24,278 bases of DNA from Priapulus caudatus (Eukaryota; Priapulida; Priapulimorpha; Priapulimorphida; Priapulidae): NCBI RefSeq assembly GCF_000485595.1, contig NW_014577836.1:91448-115725 (forward strand), in the 5' to 3' direction. The notes under the pieces were generated by a model. The model was not told the DNA's origin. It saw only the letters and a list, made by a program, of their open reading frames with translations, and ran no database searches. Numbering within the stretch: the stretch's first letter is position 1; every line of letters starts with the position of its first letter. The position numbers and the translations under genes were made by a program. Below are positions 18,225-24,278 of the stretch, piece by piece.

Positions 18225-18418
18225 CAGTGGCGTAGTTAGGGGAGGGGGCCAAAGGGGGCCATGCCCCCCCTGTTGATCCGAAAGCAAAAATAAGAATTGT
18301 TCTACTAAATGAGAATTGTCGTAGGAATGAAGGCTGTACATGTACTCAAAAGTGCCTCAAATACCATCTCCTGCAATCTACATTTTCGTACGTTAAAAAA
18401 TTCCTGGCTACGCCACTG
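18225..18418. mobile_element. hAT-like MITE
   Basis: 194 bp with inverted ends CAGTGGCGTAG and CTACGCCACTG. The likely 8 bp target duplication is tacatatg on the left and atcatatg on the right, with six of eight bases shared (catatg). A G-rich then C-rich block (ggccatgcccccc) lies near the left end, as is common in metazoan hAT elements with these ends. It is too short to encode a transposase. Confidence 0.75.
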
Positions 18419-18427
18419 ATCATATGA

Positions 18428-18770
18428 ATAAATAACTGTGTCGCGTTGTCTGTGTTTTGGTCATTTCGTTCTAGTTTAGACTGACGCCTCGCGTCGTTGA
18501 GACGTGTCTGTGCGCGGCCACAGAGGCGTATAGAAGGAGTCTAGCTCTAACGGAGAAATCACGATTTTAACTGCTCGGATGAAAAAGTTCACTAAACACA
18601 GTTTTGAGTTGGGTAAAGAGTTGATAAATATTATTTCGTTTTATATTTTATATTATGTGTTAGAACAGCAACGTTTCGCGCTACAAAGTCAACACGTTTG
18701 ATATGCATTTGCCTCGATCTCCTCGCCTTACATTGCCATTGATAGTAATAGTAGTAGTATGATAGTAATA
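18428..18770. other. Non-coding stretch, no gene seen
   Basis: AT-rich DNA without a supported feature; repeated with indels at about 21480-21820. Confidence 0.4.
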
Positions 18771-18771
18771 G

Positions 18772-18886
18772 GAAAAGACGAAGGGTCGGAGTTGGGAGAC
18801 GAAGGGGGGAGAGGAGGAAGAAGAGAGGAGAAGAGCAAGAACAGGGCAGAAGAGAAAGAAGAGGAGAAGAAGAAGAAGAAGATTTA
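18772..18886 (+). repeat. Polypurine tract
   Basis: More than 100 bases that are almost all A and G (ggggggagaggaggaagaag-like), capable in principle of triplex formation. The second copy is at about 21840-21950. Confidence 0.85.
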
Positions 18887-19204
18887 ATGATAAAAAATAA
18901 TTTTAAGATGGAAGAAGAAAACTATGAACAACAATATAATAATCAATAGGAGAATTGATCAGGATGAATAACAAAACTGAAAGATCGCGGTTAGCTGTGG
19001 GGTGTTGCTATCCCCCGGGCGTGGAGGGAGGGTCACGTGATACAGGTGACGTTTACTTCAAAATCATTACTCATCCGGTAACGCTAACTCCAACACCTCC
19101 AACGTTAAACCTAACACTAACCATATATATCTCGGAGCGCTATATATAGGTTCTGTGATCCACAAAAATTAATCTATGGAGTGGGGACAGATATCATGAT
19201 ACAA

Positions 19205-19262
19205 AAACCCTAACCCTAACCCTATCCCTAACCCTAACCCTAACCCTGACCCTAACCCTAAT
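19205..19262 (+). repeat. Interstitial telomeric repeats (CCCTAA)n
   Basis: About ten near-perfect aaccct hexamers with a few variants (atccct, gaccct), the complement of TTAGGG. They lie inside the inverted-repeat element and not at a sequence end. Confidence 0.95.
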
Positions 19263-19411
19263 CCTAACACTATCCTAACACTAGTGCTGCCACGTTGCGG
19301 TAACCTCCCTCCACGCCCGCGGGATAGCATTACCCAATCCTAACACTATCCTAACACTAGTGCTGCCACGTTGCGGTAACCTCCCTCCACGCCCGCGGGA
19401 TAGCATTACCC
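19260..19411 (+). repeat. 76 bp perfect tandem duplication at the element's right end
   Basis: 19260-19335 and 19336-19411 are identical as read. Each holds aatcctaacactatcctaac, gtgctgccacgttgcggtaa and the right inverted-repeat end. Confidence 0.95.
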
Positions 19412-19506
19412 TTAGCGGGTGTCACTCGCCCAGACCTTGGACACGTGCGACGGTCGCACCGGTAGATGGCGAGACCAACACGAGTGCTGCAGCCGTGATT
19501 ATGAAA

Positions 19507-19600
19507 TACCTATGTTTGTGATACATATATGGGTGTGAGATATCTCTGTTTATGAGATATCTATGTTTGTTAGATATATCTATGGTTGTGAGTCATCTAT
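19507..19600. repeat. Short degenerate repeat (gagatatctatgtttgt)
   Basis: About four ~24 bp copies of a tgagatatctatgtttgt-type unit; present again at about 23483-23580. Confidence 0.6.
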
Positions 19601-19653
19601 GGCTGCGGCGCACACTTACTGCCTCTACCTTTGTCTTACAACGCTTACATTGC

Positions 19654-19707
19654 GTACTAATGACGTCACGTCATTCACGTGTACTAATGACGTCACGTCA
19701 TTCACGT
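19654..19707 (+). repeat. 27 bp perfect tandem pair with TGACGTCA
   Basis: Two identical 27 bp copies beginning gtactaatgacgtcacgtca. Each holds an overlapping TGACGTCACGTCA. A noisy counterpart is at about 23640-23698. Confidence 0.9.
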
Positions 19708-20599
19708 GTACGCTGGAGTACAGAGTACGCCTTACCTCGTCTACAAGAGGGTGCACGGCAACTACTCAATGAGATCTAAGCAATCATCATTACTATGATG
19801 AAATGACCTCACCGCTTTGTCCTTTGGCTTGCCGTGTGAGAACGGTCACACTCGGTTCAATCAGGAGGCATCACGGGAAAACGATTTTGACGTGCATCGG
19901 CACAGAGGAACGATGAAGTAGCAACATCAGAAAGGTTGAATGTCACGAACAGAGAGGAACACCGACGTTTTCACGTTCATTTAGATGTCTGCTGTGCGAC
20001 CTTAATAACTCCGGCAACTGCTCACCAACACCAATACTGGATGACGTTCACGAAGCCAGCTGGTCTGTTTACGACACAGCGCAACAACGATCGACGTCAG
20101 ACAACATCAGCGCGAGGGGCTATATGTAGCTTATAGTAGTAAATACAGATTAGTGCATATGGGATAGTAAGAGGTAGGCAAGGGGATTGGCCTGGCTTTA
20201 GCTGACTAGATTAGGATAAAGGGATAGAAATTCCCAGGTAAGTAAAGGCCTGGGAACAAGCCGCTGGCGTAAACTCATGTCTCTCCAAAAAATTGGCAAG
20301 TATCCAGCTTATAAGCTTGCAATAATAATAGAGGCACACAAGTTTGTCATTTTTCCGTGTCGTGGTGGAGAAGGGCTTCCCGCATCGTCCTACTGCTACT
20401 ATTCTAAGCCAGCTAACGGCTGCATTCGCCACACTAGTAGCTCACAGATACAGATAGCAGGGCAGATAAAGCAACAGCTCCTGGATATTGTAATAACAAC
20501 ATTGCACACGAGTCCATACAAGGCGGCTGGCTATGGCCCCTAACACTAAGGGAGGTTCGACACCTAACGGTTGTGGGAGCACACACAGATGCGGGATGA

Positions 20600-20905
20600 C
20601 TGTGTGACGCGTGCGTGCATACTGGCCGTGCGTGTACGTGCGTGTGTTTGAGTGGGGCCGTTGGGCGTATACGGTAACGTACCTGCGTAATACGTGTGTG
20701 CGTGTACGTGCCTGGCGGGTCGTGCGTGCGTGCGTGCACGGGGTGCCGTGCGACATGCGTGTGAAGTGCGAGTTCGTATGTTTGATGTGGTCTTGTGCGT
20801 GTGAGTGCGTGCATGTGAGTGTTAGTTCAGTATATGTGTTTGTGCGTGTGAGGGTGTCAATTGCATGAGTGTGAGTGAGGTGCGATGCATGCGTCGTATA
20901 TTTGC
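20600..20905. repeat. GTGCGT tract, second copy
   Basis: The noisy counterpart of 17709-17942, with alternation broken by inserted bases. Confidence 0.8.
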
Positions 20906-21217
20906 TCATTGCCTGTAATTGAACCAGTTGATTGATTTATTGATTCGCACCTCGAGTCCACCTCACATAAATCAGCAGTATAGGAAGCTCAGAAGACATC
21001 CACGGCCTGCGGCACACCAACAGCGTTCCACCAGTAGCCATATAGTGACTCATAGCAGCGTACGCCTGCCAGGCTGCCATTCACTAATTGGCGATCGCCA
21101 AAAATTATCCCCGATGTCTGTTTAATGATGAGGAAAAAACCGCCCAACGAGATTGCCGCGAGCGTTCATGCTTGTCGCCTGTTGTGTCGTGCCAGGTTGT
21201 AAAACACATGACAGATG

Positions 21218-21470
21218 CAGTAGCGTGAGGCTTAGGGGGGAGGAGCCAAGGGCGCCATGCCCCCCCCCTGTTGTCCAAAGAGTTAAATAAAAAGTAAAAA
21301 ATTAAGAATTGTTGTTTACCGTAAACCATGAGAATTGTCGTAGTCCAGAATGAAGGCTGTAACACTGATCAAACAGTGCCATCAAATACCATCTCCTTGC
21401 ATGCCTACCATTTAAAAAAAATTCGCAGCCCCGCGCGCCTGTTAAGAAAAATTATGATAGCCGCAGCTGG
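21218..21470. mobile_element. hAT-like MITE, second copy
   Basis: The counterpart of 18225-18418, with a damaged left end (cagtagcgtgagg) and a damaged right end (ccgcagctgg). It is still followed by atcatatg. It is 253 bp against 194 bp, inflated by insertions. Confidence 0.65.
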
Positions 21471-22196
21471 ATCATATGAATGAATAACTGGTCAGGTAAT
21501 TTCCGTCTCTACGTTTACGACTGAACGCCTCGCGTCGTTGAGACTGTCTGTGGACGGCGGCCACAAGGACGCGTAGTCAGAGGTTGAGTCTAGCTCTATC
21601 GGGAAATCCACGATTTAACTGCTCGCATCGAAACACTAAACCACAGTTTTGAGTTGGGTAAAAAGAAGTTGAGTTAAATGTTATTTCGTTTTATATTGTA
21701 TATTATGTTGTTAGGCAACACAACGGTTTCGCGCTGAACAAAGTCAACGAACGTTTGATATGCAATGTTTGCCCTCGATCTCTCCTCGCCGCCTTAACAT
21801 TGCCATTGAATATGAATGAGTCACACTATGATAGTAATAGGAAAGACGAAGGTCGCAGTTGGGAGATCGAAGGGGAGAGGAGGAAGAGCAGAGGGAAGAG
21901 CAAGAAAGGGCAGACAGAGCAAAGAAGAAGGAGCCAGAAGAAGGAAGATTTAATGATAACAAGTGCAACCAGCGGAGCGACAGCGCTCATCTAACGTCTA
22001 CTGCGGTGACTCTGTGGTGGGTGGTGGGAGTTCTAGTAAACCCTGTGAGTCGGCCACATGTGTTCACAATACACGCCGAAACAGGTGAATGCACAAGGGA
22101 AATGGTATAGGAAGCCTTCTCAAAGGAAATGTTCGGTTGGGATAGTTTATGAAAGTTGCCACGAGATGGCGCGTACGACCATTTAAGTGTCCTCAG

Positions 22197-22260
22197 ATTA
22201 AAGATGGAAGCTCCCATCCGTACGTTGTAAAGGCAACCACTATTTGCAAGACAGAAGAAG
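22197..22260 (+). CDS. Candidate small exon of unknown gene
   Basis: The segment between an acceptor-like aagtgtcctcag and a strong donor, GAAG|GTAAGC, is open and reads IKDGSSHPYVVKATTICKTE then E and one base over. The peptide has a C2-domain-like flavour (DGSSHPYV), but 21 residues cannot be assigned. No neighbouring exon was found. An ATG-started reading at 22151 (MKVATRWRVRPFK) would extend it. Confidence 0.2.
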
Positions 22261-22499
22261 GTAAGCACGTGCATCCATTTACCTACCAACCTACAGGCGC
22301 AATAGAGAGCTGTCACCTGTAACCAATTTACGCAGGCAAAAACTAACCAGGCACCAAACACAATGCAACTGGCAGTAGCCAGGCAGTGCATACGTTACAT
22401 GTAACATATCTGATCATACAGAATGGCCATAAGAAATTATAGCGATTTAAATGGAGCAATAAACCTTCTTTAACGCGAGACTTTAGCTTTTGCAAATTT

Positions 22500-22955
22500 C
22501 CTGTGACATTGTCAGGCCTCATACATCCAGGCCATTATAGATTCTACTAGCAAACCGGCGAGTCAAATCTTTTCTAGAGCAGAACAGTCAACGAAATCGC
22601 ATGGTTTAACCTCCTCTGAGGGTCTAAATAGGTTATCTGACACTCGTACTCTTCCGCATGTCAAGCAGAAAGTTCAAGATTGTCATGGTCCTTTACAATG
22701 ATGCATAAAAGATGCTAGGTTCACCGCTGGAAACAAAAAAGTTTTTCAATCGCTTCCCGTCAGACGCCATGTCCTCAGATAAGAATTCTAATCTCCCTGT
22801 GCCCATTGAACCTTTCAACACCTGTCGACCTCCCTCAATTTTGGCAGCAGTGATGGCTTTGTCTACCAGTGGATGCTATACATCACTATGCAGAGGCCCT
22901 AGTCGAGCCCGTTTAGATTTGTCCGCAATTCTAGCATTTCCTCCGCTATGACAAT
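22500..22955. other. Possible remnant coding sequence
   Basis: On the plus strand an open frame from about 22505 reads QASYIQAIIDSTSKPASQIF and so on to a stop near 22701. A second runs from 22712 to 22951. On the minus strand the second stretch reads NARIADKSKRARLGPLHSDV, a stop, then HPLVDKAITAAKIEGGRQVL and so on to about 22700. Amino-acid content looks protein-like on both strands, which happens with purine-any-pyrimidine codon patterns. I do not recognise it and cannot choose the strand. Confidence 0.2.
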
Positions 22956-23139
22956 TAAGGTGAGTGAATGTTCGCCTTCCTTTACACCTCTTGACCTTTG
23001 ACCTTTGACGCGCCCCAGCTTCGAACATCCCAAGCTCGTTTTCGGATTACCCCCCACGTCCGAATATCGTGTACGTACGTCGAGCCGATTTTTGTTTTTT
23101 GGTTTAGATTCTGTGCCCAATCTGCTTGACTGGCTCGAT

Positions 23140-23226
23140 GACGGAACGACGGACGGCGCGACGGACGGACGGACGGAGACGACGGACGGACGGACGGACG
23201 CTCGCACGGCACGGACGGACCGGACG
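23140..23226. repeat. (ACGG)n microsatellite
   Basis: Tetranucleotide acgg repeats with interruptions. Confidence 0.9.
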
Positions 23227-23275
23227 ATCATGCGATTCTACAAGCTGCAGTTCTGAAACTTGTCAGATGAGGCTT

Positions 23276-23815
23276 AAAAAATAATATTAAGATAGAAGAA
23301 GACAAACTAGCACAACGAATATAATTAATCAATTAGGAGATTGATCAGGATGAAATAATCAAAACTGCCAAAAGATCTCCGCGTTAGCTGTGGGGTGTCA
23401 CTCGCGCCTGACCTTGGACCACGTGCCGACAGGTCGCACCGGTAGATGCGCGACCTACAACGAGTGCTGCAGCGTGATGTATGAAATACCTATGTTTGTA
23501 CAGACAATATATGGGTGTGAGATATCTCTGTTTAGAGATACTAATGTTGTTAGATATATCTATGGTTGTGAGATATCTCTGGCTTGCGGCGCGCACACTT
23601 ACTGCCCTCTACCCTCTGTCCTTAACATACGCTTACATACGTACTAATGACGTCAATCATTCAGGCGTGTACTAATGAAACGTCACGTCCATTCACGTGT
23701 ACTCTGGAAGTACGCAGAGTACGCGCCCTTACCGTCGTCTACAAAGAGGGTGCACGGCAACTACCAATGACATCTAAGCCAATCATGCATTACTATGATG
23801 AAATGACCTCACGCT
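23276..23815 (+). repeat. Second copy of 18890-19815 without the 417 bp element
   Basis: Matches in order: aggagattgatcaggatga, gttagctgtggggtgtcact, gtcgcaccggtagatg, the gagatatct repeats, the paired TGACGTCA-type repeats and gatgaaatgacctcac. It is about 5% longer than the first copy after the 417 bp element is removed, again through small insertions. Confidence 0.85.
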
Positions 23816-24278
23816 ACACACACGAGCAACACACGAGCACACCACATACACACAATTCCACAACCAACTCACCACACGCACATAACACGACACACACGGG
23901 TTCGACACACACACACAAACACCCCCGCGCAGCCGGTGGCGGCCGAGCCAGCACGCACCACGCACGCACGCACGCACACAACGGACGGTCCTCACTAGCA
24001 CACACACACACAACACACACACACACAACTACGCCAGTCTTCCGGCACGCACGCACACACACACACAGTGCAGCACGGCAGCACACCACATACACACACA
24101 CAGAACACGCACGTTGGTCCCGGGCACTCCCCGGCCGCCAGAGCACGCGACGCCGAACACACCACACAACACACACACACACACACACACAGCACACAGT
24201 CCCACACAGCACATACACACACACACACACCGACCACACAGGACACACACACACACACACAACATCGCACACCACCAA
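23816..24278. repeat. (CA)n-rich repeat running off the window
   Basis: Mostly cacacacaca and cgcacgcacg with interruptions. The cysteine/valine-rich open frames on the minus strand are products of the dinucleotide repeat. Confidence 0.9.

Larger units (their letters stand above)
18991..19422. mobile_element. ~417 bp inverted-repeat element carrying telomeric repeats
   Basis: The left end tgctatcccccgggcgtgga (from 19006) is matched, inverted, by the right end, cctccctccacgcccgcggg then atagca (to about 19405). About 28 bp pair with two mismatches. The flanks carry a direct repeat: ttagctgtggggtgt at 18991-19005 and ttagcgggtgt at 19412-19422. The homologous sequence at about 23383-23401 reads straight through as ttagctgtggggtgtcactcg, an apparent empty site. 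The interior has imperfect TAACCCTA repeats. There is no coding capacity, so this is a non-autonomous inserted element. Confidence 0.7.
19870..21960 (+). repeat. Second, indel-rich copy of 17040-18886
   Basis: The order of landmarks is the same in both: catttagatgtctg (17130 / 19978), tcccaggtaagtaaa (17369 / 20232), the GT-rich tract (17709 / 20600), the palindrome (18114 / 21088), the hAT-like element (18225 / 21218) and gatttaatgataa (18881 / 21948). The second copy is about 12% longer, through scattered insertions of one to three bases at no preferred position. This is typical of raw single-molecule reads and not of evolution. It is either a falsely retained haplotype or a real duplication of poor sequence quality. 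Confidence 0.85.
21961..23275. other. ~1.3 kb present only in the second copy
   Basis: At gatttaatgataa the second copy leaves the first. It rejoins at aaaaaataatattaaga (23276), which in the first copy follows directly (18890). The inserted stretch has no inverted ends or clear target duplication that I can see. It holds the candidate exon at 22197-22260, two short open frames (22500-22950) and an ACGG microsatellite. It may be an insertion in this copy or a deletion in the other. Confidence 0.6.

Noticed and set aside
19205-19262. A true chromosome end
   Set aside because: The telomeric repeats are inside a bounded inverted-repeat element with unique DNA on both sides.
21755-22391. Plus-strand frames at 21755-22110 and the minus-strand frame 21987-22391
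   Set aside because: The first sit on the polypurine tract and the insertion junction. The second has no recognisable features, and it overlaps the better-bounded exon candidate.

Overview
This window looks like nuclear DNA from an animal, probably an invertebrate. There are no operons or ribosome-binding sites. There is a minus-strand gene with GT-AG introns, several kinds of micro- and minisatellite, an interstitial block of CCCTAA (vertebrate-type) telomeric repeats, non-autonomous DNA transposons of hAT and pogo/Tigger type, and CpG is not depleted. I cannot name the species.

Layout. (1) 1-7081: about 11.7 tandem copies of a ~0.6 kb unit. On the minus strand the unit reads as a very acidic ~193-residue protein repeat. 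Its coding 5' side (7.1-7.8 kb) is a second array, of a 102 bp/34-residue unit. Some units are open and in phase; others carry scattered single-base insertions and deletions. (2) 7.83-9.0 kb: GC- and CpG-rich DNA with a cluster of AGRGGGCG-type motifs and a 14 bp X-box-like palindrome; no supported gene. (3) 9.0-10.45 kb: a pogo-like MITE, a ~30 bp minisatellite and a candidate polyadenylation signal. (4) 10863-16499: six minus-strand exons (A to F, read from high to low coordinates) joined in consistent phase, giving the last ~1,114 residues of a coiled-coil protein with a basic Ser-Pro-rich segment and a C-terminal 12-residue repeat. The 5' end of this gene is not in the part I can resolve. 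(5) 16.5-19.8 kb: a TGACGTCA-bearing 23 bp satellite, a GT-rich alternating tract, a hAT-like MITE, a polypurine tract and a ~417 bp inverted-repeat element carrying telomeric repeats. (6) 19.87-23.8 kb: a second, indel-rich copy of 17.04-19.81 kb. It lacks the 417 bp element and has an extra ~1.3 kb. (7) 23.8-24.28 kb: CA-rich repeats to the window end.

The most interesting points are these. Exons A, B and D each have duplicated copies of their own 3' splice site and exon start upstream in the intron; for exon B the two extra acceptors are in frame and would add hydrophobic segments. The 417 bp telomere-repeat element has a filled and an empty site in the same window. The acidic repeat changes length in 27 bp (9-residue) steps. 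Many noisy repeat copies look like unpolished long-read or haplotype-duplicate sequence, so broken frames there should not be taken at face value.
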